This document shows positions 44,917 to 55,835 of a DNA stretch of 64,000 nt, one piece after another. Source of the stretch: Rhodospirillaceae bacterium UBA1479 (GTDB lineage Bacteria > Pseudomonadota > Alphaproteobacteria > Rhodospirillales > Casp-alpha2). The stretch spans positions 310,001 to 374,000 of the forward strand of contig DCRZ01000001.1 of the NCBI GenBank assembly GCA_002325375.1, read 5' to 3'. The translations under genes were made by a program, and so were the position numbers. The notes beneath the pieces are model-generated. The model saw nothing but the letters and a program-made list of their open reading frames with translations, was not told the DNA's origin and did not search any database. Every line of letters starts with the position of its first letter. Within the stretch, counting starts at the first letter, position 1.

Positions 44917-45285
44917 TCAGTCCCCCAGATAGCGCGACCCCGCCGGCACACAGCTTCGCGGCACGGTGACCTCAATCTCACCCAGCAGCAGGAACGACAG
45001 GGTTTTGCCGTGCAGGTCCTGGGTCAGGGCGGAATTGACGCCACCTTCCAGGGCGTCGTCGATCACGAAATTGAGGGCGTTCAGGTTGGGCAGCACGTAG
45101 CGCGTGACCTGGGTCGCGCCCTTGTGGCGGAACAGGCCCAGCACTTTATCCTCGGTCACCTGATCGCACAGGTAGGCGAAGGCCTCGGGCAGGTAGGCGA
45201 CGACGGAGATGTTGGACCGGTTGCCCTTGTCACCGGCGCGGCCGTGGGCCACGGCGTGAAGGGGCAGGGTTAGAGTATCGCTCAT
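44917..45285 (-). CDS. AtuA-associated small protein
   Basis: 122 residues. Matches the small C-terminal-like domain that accompanies AtuA proteins, with LHAVAHGRAGDKGNRSNISVVAYLPEAF at the N-terminus and FVIDDALEGGVNSALTQDLHGKTLSFLLLGEIEV near the end. In some organisms it is fused to AtuA; here it is a separate gene overlapping the atuA-like stop by 4 bases. Biochemical role unknown. Confidence 0.88.
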   Translation of the reverse strand: MSDTLTLPLHAVAHGRAGDKGNRSNISVVAYLPEAFAYLCDQVTEDKVLGLFRHKGATQVTRYVLPNLNALNFVIDDALEGGVNSALTQDLHGKTLSFLLLGEIEVTVPRSCVPAGSRYLGD

Positions 45286-46658
45286 GCCGTCACCTCTTCG
45301 GCCTTTGCCTGGGCCTCGACCGGGCCGCGCGGCACCAGGACGGAGGCCGTGTTGACCTGTCCGGTGATCGAGCAGCGATAGCCGCCGCCGCCCGCCGGGC
45401 CGGAGCAGAACAGGCTCAGGACCTCGTCGTTCACATATTGCGCCGTTGCCTTGTCGTCCGTGCGCACGGCGGCGCGCAACCGGTATTCGCCGTTCATGGG
45501 CATGTTGGCGCCGCGCTGTCGGTCGGACGCATCGTTGTCGAAGGCGGCCCCGGCCCCCACGATCTCGACCCGCACGGGGTCTTTGACGCCCCGGCTGGCC
45601 AGGCGCTTGCGCACGATGTCGGCGGCCAGATTGGCGCGGGCCAGGGCATTGGGCCCGGCATAGGTCAGTTCGGCCTCGCCCAGCCAGCCGCCGTCGGCGG
45701 AGACGGTCACCTTCAGCGTTTCCGGCGGCGGATGGCCCTTGGCGCCCAGGACGCGCACCCGGTCCTTGCCGTCGTCGGCCAGGGTCACGCCGGTCACGTC
45801 GAGCGCCACGTCCGGCGTCAGATAAGCCGCCGGGTCGTGCATTTCGTAAAGAATCTGTTCGGTCACCGTGGCCCTGGTCACCAGGCCGCCCGTGTTCTCG
45901 GCCTTGGTGATGACGATGGAGCCGTCGGCGCTAATCTCGCCGATGGGGAATCCCAGTTCGTCCATGCCCGGCACGTCCTTGAAACCGGGATCGCAGAAGT
46001 ACCCGCCCGTGACCTGACCGCCGCATTCCAGCAGATGGCCCGCCAGGGTTCCGGCGGCAAGGCGGTCCCAGTCGTCTTCGGTCCAGCCGAATTCATGGAT
46101 CAGCGGACCCAGCACCAAGGCCGCGTCCGTCGTGCGCCCGACCAGCACGACATCGGTGCCAAGGGTCAGGGCCTCGGCCACGGGGCGGGCGCCTAAATAG
46201 GCGTTGGCGGCGACGATCTCTTTGCCGGCGATGGACACACCCTCGACCGCGGGCAGGGCCGCGACCTCGTCGCCGGACATGAAGCTCAGCAAATCATCGC
46301 CCAGCACGACGGCGACGCGCAGGCCGTCGATGCCCAGTTCCGCCGCGATTTCCAAGGTCTTCCGGGCGCCGCCCAGCGGATTGGCGTTGCCCAGGTTGGC
46401 GACGATGCGCACGCCGGCGTCCTTGGCCGGCTTCAGCACGCCGCGCAGATAAGGTTCCAGATAGGGGGAGTAGCCCAATTCCGGATTGCGCATCTTGATG
46501 CGCTGGGCGATGGCGAGCGTCCGTTCCCCCATGACCTCGAAGATCAGGTAGCGGGGGCCGTCACGCCGGGCCAGGGTTTCGACCACGGGCAGGCCCGCGT
46601 CGATGCGGTCGCCCGCGAAGCCGGCGCCGGAGCCGATGTAAACCGTGGATGCGGTCAT
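45282..46658 (-). CDS. AtuA (DUF1446) family protein
   Basis: 458 residues. YIGSGAGFAGDRIDAGLPVVETL is the family N-terminus, and VANLGNANPLGGARKTLEIAAELG is diagnostic. Family members act in acyclic terpene (citronellol) use in pseudomonads, but their reaction is undefined and many sit in sugar-acid or hydroxyacid clusters like this one. Fourth gene of the minus-strand arm that starts with gntR. Confidence 0.9.
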   Translation of the reverse strand: MTASTVYIGSGAGFAGDRIDAGLPVVETLARRDGPRYLIFEVMGERTLAIAQRIKMRNPELGYSPYLEPYLRGVLKPAKDAGVRIVANLGNANPLGGARKTLEIAAELGIDGLRVAVVLGDDLLSFMSGDEVAALPAVEGVSIAGKEIVAANAYLGARPVAEALTLGTDVVLVGRTTDAALVLGPLIHEFGWTEDDWDRLAAGTLAGHLLECGGQVTGGYFCDPGFKDVPGMDELGFPIGEISADGSIVITKAENTGGLVTRATVTEQILYEMHDPAAYLTPDVALDVTGVTLADDGKDRVRVLGAKGHPPPETLKVTVSADGGWLGEAELTYAGPNALARANLAADIVRKRLASRGVKDPVRVEIVGAGAAFDNDASDRQRGANMPMNGEYRLRAAVRTDDKATAQYVNDEVLSLFCSGPAGGGGYRCSITGQVNTASVLVPRGPVEAQAKAEEVTA

Positions 46659-46683
46659 GACTAATTCCTTCCGTCGCCGGCCG

Positions 46684-47664
46684 TCAGGACGCGCGCTGCA
46701 AGCCGTCCAGGTTGAAGATCATTTCATCCTTCAGGCAACCGTCGAACTGATCGAGGATGTTCTGCGCCGTCATCATCGCGGCCGCTTCCAACGCCAGAAA
46801 CGACGCCGCGCCGTTATGGGGCGCCAGCACGGTACGGGGATGATTGACCAGGGGATGGCCGTCCTGCGGCGGTTCCTGCGAGAACACGTCGACGCCGGCC
46901 CCCATGACATGGCCGCTGTCGAGGGCGTCGGCCAACGCCTGTTCATCGACCACGCCGCCGCGGGCGTTGTTGATGACGATGACGCCGGGCTTCATGGCCG
47001 CCAATTCCTTGGGCCCGATGAGGTGGCGGGTTGTTTCATCCAACGGCACATGTAGGGAAACGAAATCAGCCTTGGGAAGCTCGGGGCGGAAATCCTCGAC
47101 AGCGCGCACACCCTGCTGGGCGGCGAGGTCGCGGTCGAGCTTGATGTCGGCGACCACGACATCCATGCCGAAGGCCTTGCACAACGGGGCGAGAAGGCGG
47201 CCGATGCGCCCGTAGCCGACGATCAGGATGGTCGAGCGGTACAGGTCCTTCGCCTTGAAGGTGCCGCGGTCGGCCCAGCGTCCCTCGCGCACGGCGGCGG
47301 TCTGGCCGGTCAGGTCGCGGGCCAGGGTCATCATCATGGTCATGGTGTGTTCGGCGACGCAGCGCGCATTGGCGCCCGAGGCGATGCAAACCGGAATGCC
47401 CCGCGCCGTCAGATGGTCGACGGCGATGTTGTCGCAGCCGACGCCGTGGCGCGACACGACCTGCAGGTCGTTGGCATGGGCCAGGACCGCTTCGGGAAGC
47501 TGCGCCGTGCGCACGGCGATGCCGTGCACGCCGGGCAGGGCTTTCGCCAGGCCTTCGGCGCTGACGTCGTCGGCGATGACGACCTCGATGTCGTCGCGGG
47601 CGTCCAGGATTGCGTGTCCGGCGGGGTGGATCCGCTCGGTCATGAGAACTTTTTTCTTGGCCAT
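46684..47664 (-). CDS. D-isomer-specific 2-hydroxyacid dehydrogenase
   Basis: 326 residues. NAD-binding VGYGRIGRLLAPLCKAFGMDVVVAD with GxGRIG, catalytic Arg in VVSRHGVGCDNI region or VINNARGGVVDEQAL, Glu in GAGVDVFSQEPP and His in LAPHNGAASFLALEAA. Oxidises a 2-hydroxyacid or reduces a 2-oxoacid with NAD. Which direction and substrate apply is not known. Confidence 0.93.
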   Translation of the reverse strand: MAKKKVLMTERIHPAGHAILDARDDIEVVIADDVSAEGLAKALPGVHGIAVRTAQLPEAVLAHANDLQVVSRHGVGCDNIAVDHLTARGIPVCIASGANARCVAEHTMTMMMTLARDLTGQTAAVREGRWADRGTFKAKDLYRSTILIVGYGRIGRLLAPLCKAFGMDVVVADIKLDRDLAAQQGVRAVEDFRPELPKADFVSLHVPLDETTRHLIGPKELAAMKPGVIVINNARGGVVDEQALADALDSGHVMGAGVDVFSQEPPQDGHPLVNHPRTVLAPHNGAASFLALEAAAMMTAQNILDQFDGCLKDEMIFNLDGLQRAS

Positions 47665-47709
47665 GGGGGCTCCGGTCTTGGTCTGGATGGACGTGGTCGG
47701 TGGAGAGGG

Positions 47710-48609
47710 TTACTCGGCGGCGGTCTTGGCGCCGAAGAATTTCTTCTTGGCCAGGGACTGGCTTTCGTAGATCGACCCGCCCTTGAGCGGCGGCGGGTAG
47801 GGCAGACGGATGGGGGCCGGCACCACACGGGGTTCCAGCGTCGGCTCGCCGGCGATGAAGGTGGCGGCGTATTCGTCCCAGGACGCGGCCTTGCCGAACC
47901 CCCGGATGTCCCAGGCGTCGGCGGCGGCGATCTGGTAGAGCAGCAGGGTGCGGCTTTTCCCCGAGGTATTCTGGCCCGAGCCGTGGATGGTGCGCGCGTG
48001 ATGGAAGCTGCAGGCCCCGGCGGGGCCGATGATGGTCTCGGCCGTGTCCAGGTTGGCGCCGGGCACGTCCGGGTCCATGGCGCCGATGAAGCGGCCGTCC
48101 TGGTGATGGTCGTAAGTTGGCCCCTGGTGCGAGCCGGGCACGCAGAGCAGGGGGCCGTTTTCTTCCGTCATGTCGTCGAGCATCACGCCCACGGCAAGCA
48201 CGTCGTCGTTGGTATGGGGGTAGAAGGCCCAGTCCTGATGCCATTCCACGGGCGAGCCGTATTCCGCCGACTTCAGATTGATCTTCGATCCGTGCATACG
48301 AAACGCCGGACCCAGCAGCGCCGTCAGCGCCGCGATCAGGCGCGGGTGGCGGGCCATGCGGTTGAACACGTCGTGGTTCTTGAACGGCTCCTTGATGCGG
48401 CGCACGCGGGGCGCATCGGGCGTGTGGTTGGGTTCCAGGTCGATGACGTCAGTATGGTCGGTCAGACCCCGGGCGCTTGCGATCAGGCCGTCGAGGGCAT
48501 CGCGCATTTCCTGGATGTCGGCGGGGGAATAGATGTCCTCGACGACGATGTAGCCTTTGTTCTTATAGGCCGCGACCTGATTGTCGGCGATCACGGAGTC
48601 TGTGGTCAT
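47710..48609 (-). CDS. PhyH-family 2-oxoglutarate dioxygenase
   Basis: 299 residues. Iron ligands His124 and Asp126 in VEWHQDWAFYPHTNDD, and the distal His209 with Arg220 in ARTIHGSGQNTSGKSR. The double-stranded beta-helix is complete, so it should hydroxylate a substrate using 2-oxoglutarate, Fe(II) and O2. The phytanoyl name reflects only the family. Second gene after gntR in the minus-strand arm. Confidence 0.9.
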   Translation of the reverse strand: MTTDSVIADNQVAAYKNKGYIVVEDIYSPADIQEMRDALDGLIASARGLTDHTDVIDLEPNHTPDAPRVRRIKEPFKNHDVFNRMARHPRLIAALTALLGPAFRMHGSKINLKSAEYGSPVEWHQDWAFYPHTNDDVLAVGVMLDDMTEENGPLLCVPGSHQGPTYDHHQDGRFIGAMDPDVPGANLDTAETIIGPAGACSFHHARTIHGSGQNTSGKSRTLLLYQIAAADAWDIRGFGKAASWDEYAATFIAGEPTLEPRVVPAPIRLPYPPPLKGGSIYESQSLAKKKFFGAKTAAE

Positions 48610-48654
48610 GGGATGTTTCCTTGTTTGCGTGGTGTTTGTTTTCCGGATAATGGC

Positions 48655-49365
48655 CTATCCGAAATATTCCGGGAAGTGGGCCCGCATGTCCTCGGTCGCG
48701 GACACTGTATCCTTCAGATGGGCGCGCACGGCGGCCTCTGCCCCGTTGGGATTGCGCGCGGCGATGGCGTCCAGGATCGCTTCGTGGTCGCGGATGATCT
48801 TGGCGGCCTTGCCTTCGGTCGGCAGGTGCAGGCGGCGTAGTCGGTCCAGGTGCGCCCGCCGGGCGTGGATGATGTCCCACAAGCCGCCCACGCCGGCCAT
48901 TTCGTACATCATTTCATGGAACCGGTTGTCGGCCGGCAGGAAGGCCGACAGGTCGCCGGCCTCAAGCGCCGTCCTTTGGCGGCTGATGGCGGCACGCAGG
49001 GCATCGACGTCGTCGTCGCTGATTTCGACGGCCAGGGTGCGGGCGATTTCGACCTCGACGCTGCGGCGCAGGAAATGGGCTTCGCGCGCACTCTGCACGT
49101 CGATGAAGGAAACACAGGTGCGCGACTGGGGAAACACGTCGACCAGGCTTTCTTCCTCGAGCAGGATCAGGGCTTCCCGCACGGGGGTCGGGCTGACGCC
49201 GAAATTCTCCGCGATCTGGCGTGTTTGCAGCACCGTGCCGGGCGGCAGGTCGAGGGAGACGATCTGGTCGCGCAGGCTTTGATAGATCTGTTGAACGGCG
49301 GTCAGGCGGCCGCCTTTGGGGTGGGCGGGGCGCTCTTTGAACAGGCCGGTCGCATCAGGAGTCAC
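48655..49365 (-). CDS. GntR-family regulator, FadR/FCD type
   Basis: 236 residues. GTG start at 49365. N-terminal winged helix (LPPGTVLQTRQIAENFGVSPTPVREALILLEEE) and a C-terminal FCD helical domain with metal-site His residues expected around FHEMMYEM and RDHEAIL. It lies between the two divergent arms and most likely controls both through the palindrome at 49445-49458. Ligand is probably the imported acid or a product. Confidence 0.92.
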   Translation of the reverse strand: MTPDATGLFKERPAHPKGGRLTAVQQIYQSLRDQIVSLDLPPGTVLQTRQIAENFGVSPTPVREALILLEEESLVDVFPQSRTCVSFIDVQSAREAHFLRRSVEVEIARTLAVEISDDDVDALRAAISRQRTALEAGDLSAFLPADNRFHEMMYEMAGVGGLWDIIHARRAHLDRLRRLHLPTEGKAAKIIRDHEAILDAIAARNPNGAEAAVRAHLKDTVSATEDMRAHFPEYFG

Positions 49366-49433
49366 GTGCTCGGAATCCCCGAAAAACGGCGCAAATGCAA
49401 GGTTTTTGCTGCACCTGCGAGCCAGCTTTACGC

Positions 49434-49460
49434 TTGACTCTGCAACTAATATATTAGTAT
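49434..49460 (+). promoter_or_regulatory. Promoter with palindromic GntR operator, second TRAP operon
   Basis: TTGACT at 49434-49439 is followed by the perfect palindrome ACTAATA-TATTAGT (49445-49458). A -10-like TAGTAT lies at 49455-49460 (15-base spacing), so the operator sits within the promoter. The plan copies that of the TRAP operon at 20970. Confidence 0.6.
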
Positions 49461-49522
49461 TTCAGTAAGGGTGAAGTCAATATCACCGTCATAAGAAGCA
49501 AGTTTAGGGAGATCCAAGGATT

Positions 49523-50554
49523 ATGTTTAAGAAGACTCTGATGGCGCTTGCCGTCGGCGGTTTGGTTGTTGCCGGAACGACCGGCGGCGCCGCCGCGAAA
49601 ACGCTCAAGGTTCAGGCCAGCTCGAAGGCCGGTGACTGGGCCCACCGCTTCATGACCGACACCTGGGCGCCGAAACTCGATGCCATGACCGCCGGCGCGG
49701 TCAAGATCGAGGTCCTGCCGACCAAGGCCGTCGTCCCGCACCGTGAAACCATCGACGCCGTCGCCAACGGCATTCTCGACGGCGACCTGAACGCGGTGTC
49801 CTATTTCTCGGGCCGCGATCCGGCCTTCGCCGTGATCGGCGATCTGATCGCCGGCTACGACACGGTCGATCAGGTCCGCACCTTCTGCCAGTACGGCGGC
49901 GGTAAGGAAATCCTGCAGAAGATGTATGACAAGTACACCAAGGGTCAGGTCCATGTCGTCGGCTGCGGCCCCTACGCCAAGGAAGCCTTCGTTTCGACCA
50001 TTCCGATCAAGAGCGTCGCCGACTTCAAGGGTGTGAAAGTGCGTTCCCCGGAAGGTCTGGCCGCCGAAGTGTTCAAGCGCGCCGGTGCGGCTCCCGTGTC
50101 GCTGCCGTTCTCCGAAGTCTACACCGCGCTTGAGAAAAAGGTCATCGACGCCGCCGATGCTTCCGCTCATGTGAACAACAGTGCCCAGGGGCTCTACAAG
50201 GTCGCCAAGTATCCGATCTACCCGGGCATCCACTCCATGGCCGTTCTGCAGTTCATCGTGAACAAGAAGGTCTGGGACAAGCTGGGCCCGCAGGGGCAGA
50301 CCGCGCTGGAAGTCTGGTATCAGGCCGCTTACGACGCCATGCGCCGTGAAGCCGATCTTGAAGATCAGAAGATCGCCGACATGCAGCGCAAAGGTGGCGA
50401 CATCACGGTCATCGATTGGTCGACGGAGGAACGCGCCAAGTTCCGCAAAATCGCCGTCGGCGCGTGGGAAGATTTCGCATCGAAATCGCCCCTCGCCCGG
50501 GAAGCCCTGGATGCGCATCTGAAGTACATGCGTTCCGTCGGTCTTCTTGACTAA
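49523..50554 (+). CDS. dctP: TRAP transporter substrate-binding protein
   Basis: 343 residues. Signal peptide (FKKTLMALAVGGLVVAGTTGG) and DctP fold. Contains IEVLPTKAVVPHRETIDAVANGILDGDL and IKSVADFKGVKVRSPEGLAAEVFKRAGAAPVSLP, in which the VRSP Arg is the usual carboxylate ligand. The binding residues differ from the first TRAP protein, so a different acid is expected. Followed by a strong hairpin. Confidence 0.93.
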   Translation: MFKKTLMALAVGGLVVAGTTGGAAAKTLKVQASSKAGDWAHRFMTDTWAPKLDAMTAGAVKIEVLPTKAVVPHRETIDAVANGILDGDLNAVSYFSGRDPAFAVIGDLIAGYDTVDQVRTFCQYGGGKEILQKMYDKYTKGQVHVVGCGPYAKEAFVSTIPIKSVADFKGVKVRSPEGLAAEVFKRAGAAPVSLPFSEVYTALEKKVIDAADASAHVNNSAQGLYKVAKYPIYPGIHSMAVLQFIVNKKVWDKLGPQGQTALEVWYQAAYDAMRREADLEDQKIADMQRKGGDITVIDWSTEERAKFRKIAVGAWEDFASKSPLAREALDAHLKYMRSVGLLD

Positions 50555-50565
50555 ATAGCACCTTG

Positions 50566-50592
50566 CCGCCGCGCCCGGGTTGGGCGCGGCGG
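50566..50592 (+). terminator. Intercistronic hairpin after the second dctP
   Basis: Perfect 11-bp stem CCGCCGCGCCC / GGGCGCGGCGG with a 5-base loop, no T-run. Same place in the operon as the hairpin at 22103. Confidence 0.65.
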
Positions 50593-50642
50593 TTCTGCTA
50601 CTCAATTCCACATTTTCTTTTTTGCCGATCCAGGAGGGGGCC

Positions 50643-52679
50643 ATGTCTGGATTCACGGAAACCTTGGTGGGTGCGCCTTCGGGCGGAACCTTCGACCGAG
50701 CCGTCGACCATTTCAGCCGATTTCTCGGCCTTGCGGTCGGCAACCTCTACCTGATCGCCGCGTTCTGCACGATGTGGGAGGTCGTGGCCCGCTACGTCTT
50801 CCATTCGCCCACGCAATGGGTGTTCGAGGTGGTGATGGTTCTGTGCGCCAGCGCCTGGATGCTGTCGGCCGGTTTCGTGACCCTGCAGAAACGCCATATC
50901 GGCATCACCGTGTTCTATCTGATGGCGTCGGAACGGGTCCGCTGGTGGCTCGATCTGTTCGCCATGGTGGTCGGCGTCATTGCCCTTTACATGCTGGTGT
51001 CCGATACCTTGGTGCGGGCGCTGGAAAGCATCGACCTGGTGGAGCGCGGCGGTTCGGCCTGGAACTCGCCGCTGCCGATGATGCTCAAGACCATCCTGTT
51101 CGCCGGGCTGTTTCTTTACCTCGTGCAATTGCTGGTCAACTTGGGCCGTCATTTCCGCACCCACGTTCTGCAAGTCACGGTTTATGCCGTGCTGGCGCTG
51201 GTCTGTCTGCGCCTGCTGGTGCAGATCTTCGCCCATTACGGCGAGGGTGGCGGCGGCATGTGGGGCAATCTGGAAGAATACCTGCACGGGGCGTCGGGCA
51301 GCGTCATCGACCAGTTCCGGGTCGACCGCGACTCCGTCGGCATTGCCACCATTTCGCTGCTGATCGTTGCGGCGCTTCTGGTTCTGATGATGACGGGCAT
51401 GCCGCTCGGCATCGTCACGCTGATCATCTCCGTGGTCTGCGCCTTGGCGTTTTACGGTTTGCAGGGCATGTACCTGGTGTCCACTAACGCCATGGACCTT
51501 CTGGAAAAATATCCCCTGATCGCGGTGCCGTTCTTCGTGCTGATGGCGTCGATCCTGGAACGCGCCGGAATCGCCCAGGACCTGTTCGATGCCATGTCGA
51601 TTTTCGCCGGCGGTTTGCGCGGCGGTGTGGCGGTGCAGACGACCGTGGTTGCCGTGATCCTGGCCGCCATGTCGGGCGTCATGGGCGGCGAGATCGTCAT
51701 GCTGGGCCTGGTCGCCCTGCCGCAGATGCTGCGCCTGGGTTACGATCGAAAATTGACCATCGGCCTGATCTGCGCCGCGGGCGCGCTGGCCACGCTGATT
51801 CCGCCGTCGATCGTGATGATCGTCTACGGGCTGAGCGCCAACGTCGGCATCGGCGACCTGTTCAGCGCGGGCTTCGTTCCCGGCCTGATGCTGGCATTGT
51901 TTTATGTGACGTTCGTTCTCGTGCGCTGCAACCTGAACCACAGCCTCGCCCCGACGGCGGCGGAAATCGCCCTGAAGACCGGGGAGGAAACCAAGCTGGG
52001 CCGCCATCAGATCATGGCGGTCGTCATGTGCGTCGCCCTGATCTTCTGCGTCATGGGGTCGATCTACGGCGGCATCACCAGCGTCACCGAAGCCGCCGCC
52101 GTGGGCGTGTTCGGCGCCATCGCCGTCGCCGCCGTGCGTTTCAAGTTCAATTACGCCCTGCTGCGCGACTGCCTCGCCAATACCATGGCGGTGGTCGGCA
52201 CGATCATCTGGCTGATCCTGGGGGCGGTGGCCTTCGTCGGGCTCTACAACCTGATCGGCGGCGCCGACTTCATGCGTCAGTTGATCAAGGGTGCGGGCCT
52301 CGGCCCCTTGGGCACGGTCTTCGTAATGATGGCCATCCTGGTCGTTCTCGGCACCTTCATGGAATGGATCGCCATCATCTTCATCACCGTGCCGGTGTTC
52401 GCCCCGGTGGTCCGCGATCTGGGGCCGGCATTGGGCATGACGCCGGATTGGGCGGCGGTCTGGTTCGGCATCCTGTTCGTCATGAACATCCAGATCTATT
52501 TCCTCAGCCCACCCTTCGGCCCGGCCTGTTTCTGGCTGAAGTCCGTGGCGCCAAAGGACGTGACCCTGCAGGAAATCTTCATCAGCGTGCTTCCGTTCAT
52601 CTGCCTGCAGATTATCGGCATGCTGCTGGTCATGTTTTTCCCGCAGATCGCCCTGTGGATGCCCCAGGCATTGAATTAG
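50643..52679 (+). CDS. Fused TRAP transporter permease (small plus large)
   Basis: 678 residues from ATG 50643 (MSGFTETLVG), after GGAGGG. Residues about 1-200 are the small-permease region (ARYVFHSPTQWVFEVVMV). Residues about 235-678 are the large-permease region, with PLIAVPFFVLMASILERAGIAQDLFDAM, CAAGALATLIPPSIVMIVYG and IQIYFLSPPFGPACFWLKS. Both are complete in one chain, so subunits are fused. Membrane-embedded, Na-coupled import. Confidence 0.93.
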   Translation: MSGFTETLVGAPSGGTFDRAVDHFSRFLGLAVGNLYLIAAFCTMWEVVARYVFHSPTQWVFEVVMVLCASAWMLSAGFVTLQKRHIGITVFYLMASERVRWWLDLFAMVVGVIALYMLVSDTLVRALESIDLVERGGSAWNSPLPMMLKTILFAGLFLYLVQLLVNLGRHFRTHVLQVTVYAVLALVCLRLLVQIFAHYGEGGGGMWGNLEEYLHGASGSVIDQFRVDRDSVGIATISLLIVAALLVLMMTGMPLGIVTLIISVVCALAFYGLQGMYLVSTNAMDLLEKYPLIAVPFFVLMASILERAGIAQDLFDAMSIFAGGLRGGVAVQTTVVAVILAAMSGVMGGEIVMLGLVALPQMLRLGYDRKLTIGLICAAGALATLIPPSIVMIVYGLSANVGIGDLFSAGFVPGLMLALFYVTFVLVRCNLNHSLAPTAAEIALKTGEETKLGRHQIMAVVMCVALIFCVMGSIYGGITSVTEAAAVGVFGAIAVAAVRFKFNYALLRDCLANTMAVVGTIIWLILGAVAFVGLYNLIGGADFMRQLIKGAGLGPLGTVFVMMAILVVLGTFMEWIAIIFITVPVFAPVVRDLGPALGMTPDWAAVWFGILFVMNIQIYFLSPPFGPACFWLKSVAPKDVTLQEIFISVLPFICLQIIGMLLVMFFPQIALWMPQALN

Positions 52680-52695
52680 GTTTAGTGGAGGTCAC

Positions 52696-52857
52696 ATGAG
52701 CAATCCCCTCACCACGCCCGAAGAACTGCACGACGACCTTGAAGAGGAGGGCGTCCATGAAAGCGACTTTTATGGCATTGCGCCCGGCGTCGCCGGTGTT
52801 CTTATCGGTGCGGCGTTGATCGTTTTCATGTTCGCTTTGGCGGACGGTTTTTCCTGA
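52696..52857 (+). CDS. 53-residue membrane protein in the TRAP operon
   Basis: Begins MSNPLTTPEELHDDLEEEGV and continues through a charged segment to VAGVLIGAALIVFMFALADG and a TGA stop. An acidic N-terminal half and one membrane helix. It has GGAGG 5 bases before the ATG, starts 16 bases after the fused permease stop, and ends 18 bases before the dehydratase. The spacing shows it belongs to the operon. It could be a small transporter partner; not recognised. Confidence 0.7.
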   Translation: MSNPLTTPEELHDDLEEEGVHESDFYGIAPGVAGVLIGAALIVFMFALADGFS

Positions 52858-52875
52858 TCAGGACGTGCGACCAAG

Positions 52876-54612
<1,737 letters not shown>

Positions 54613-54631
54613 GGCGACTTGCTTGAGTGCG

Positions 54632-54732
54632 CCCCCTCACCCCGGCCCTCTCCCCCAAGGGGGAGAGGGGGGCTAGGCCTTTCCGCGGGAGTTCCCTCGC
54701 CCCCGGAGGGTGAGAGGGGCAGGGTGAGGGGG
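54632..54732. repeat. Intergenic palindromic repeat element, copy 2
   Basis: CCCCCTCACCCCGGCCCTCT at one end and the inverse-like GGGGCAGGGTGAGGGGG at the other, with an inner hairpin CTCTCCCCC-AA-GGGGGAGAG. Related to the element at 17341-17468. It separates the dehydratase from the RraA-family gene and may reduce read-through. Confidence 0.75.
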
Positions 54733-54757
54733 CTGACTTTTCTGAACGGAGGCCGAT

Positions 54758-55480
54758 ATGGCGAAAAAACTGACCAAGAAAACCCGTGACCTGCTAATGA
54801 ACGTGTCCACGGCGACGCTGTGCACGGCGCTGTTCAAGGTCGGCCTGAAGAACCAGTTCATCCAGGACGTCCATCCGGTGTCGCCCAAGGGGAAGAACAT
54901 GGTCGGGCAGGCCTATACCATGCGCTACATCCCGGCGCGGGAAGACCTCAACCCCATTTCCGTGTTCCAGGACCCCAAGCATCCGCAGCGCGTCGGCGTC
55001 GAGGAATGCCCCAAGGGCCATGTCATGGTGATCGACAGCCGCAAGGATCCGCGCGCGGCCTCGGCGGGCTCGATCCTGGTCACCCGCCTGATGGTGCGGG
55101 GCTGTGCCGGCGTGGTTTCGGACGGCGGCTTCCGCGACGCGCCGGAAATCGGCAACCTGGACATCCCCGCCTATCACAACCGGCCCTCGGCCCCGACCAA
55201 CCTGACCCGCCATCAGGCGATCGAGCTGAACGGCCCGATCGGCTGCGGCGACGTCGCCGTGTTTCCCGGCGACGTGATCGTCGGCGACGACGAAGGGGTC
55301 TGCGTCATCCCCCTGCACATGGCCGACGCCATCGCCCAGGAAGCGACGGAAATGACCGTCTTCGAGGACTTCGTCACCGAAGAGGTAAAGAAGGGCCGGG
55401 CGGTCATCGGCCTCTACCCCGCGACAACGGCCAAGGCCAAGGCCGATTACGCGGCGTGGCGGAAGGCGAACGGGCGCTGA
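54758..55480 (+). CDS. RraA/HMG aldolase-family protein
   Basis: 240 residues. GSILVTRLMVRGCAGVVSDGGFRDAPEI contains the metal- and substrate-binding motif ending in RD, as in HMG/CHA aldolases. VGDDEGVCVIPLHMADAI is the C-terminal family motif. Such proteins cleave 4-hydroxy-4-methyl-2-oxo or related acids to pyruvate; others regulate RNase E. Next to a sugar-acid dehydratase, an aldolase role is more likely than RNase inhibition. Confidence 0.85.
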   Translation: MAKKLTKKTRDLLMNVSTATLCTALFKVGLKNQFIQDVHPVSPKGKNMVGQAYTMRYIPAREDLNPISVFQDPKHPQRVGVEECPKGHVMVIDSRKDPRAASAGSILVTRLMVRGCAGVVSDGGFRDAPEIGNLDIPAYHNRPSAPTNLTRHQAIELNGPIGCGDVAVFPGDVIVGDDEGVCVIPLHMADAIAQEATEMTVFEDFVTEEVKKGRAVIGLYPATTAKAKADYAAWRKANGR

Positions 55481-55552
55481 TCCGGCGGCCTTAATCCTGC
55501 CTGAATTTGTGCTAGTCTCGTCTCCGGAAGCCGCGCGGAGAGGAGTAATGTC

Positions 55553-55810
55553 ATGCGCAACACCATCGCCATTGCCGCGCTTGCCTTGCTTGGCGCCTGT
55601 ACGGTCGTCGAGAAGGCCGGCGAGGACATCACCATCGAGCATGCGGCGAACCAGTTCTTCGTCGCCGAGGCGAAGGCCGAGGATTACTGCCAGACCCTGG
55701 GGCGCCATGCCCAGCATGTGATGACCGGCCCGCGCCAGTCATCCCTGTTGTTCGTGCAGTCCAGCGTCAGCGTGTTCCGCTGTGTCCTGCCGGCGCCTGT
55801 AAAGAAATGA
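55553..55810 (+). CDS. Small putative lipoprotein
   Basis: 85 residues. Lipobox in ALLGACTVV, so Cys16 would be lipidated. The rest is mixed charge with Cys at EDYCQTLG and FRCVLPAP. GAGGAG precedes the ATG. Not recognised. It is followed by the aspartic protease gene after 25 bases. Confidence 0.7.
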   Translation: MRNTIAIAALALLGACTVVEKAGEDITIEHAANQFFVAEAKAEDYCQTLGRHAQHVMTGPRQSSLLFVQSSVSVFRCVLPAPVKK

Positions 55811-55835
55811 CGGCGGGCCGGCCTGCTTCCGCGCC

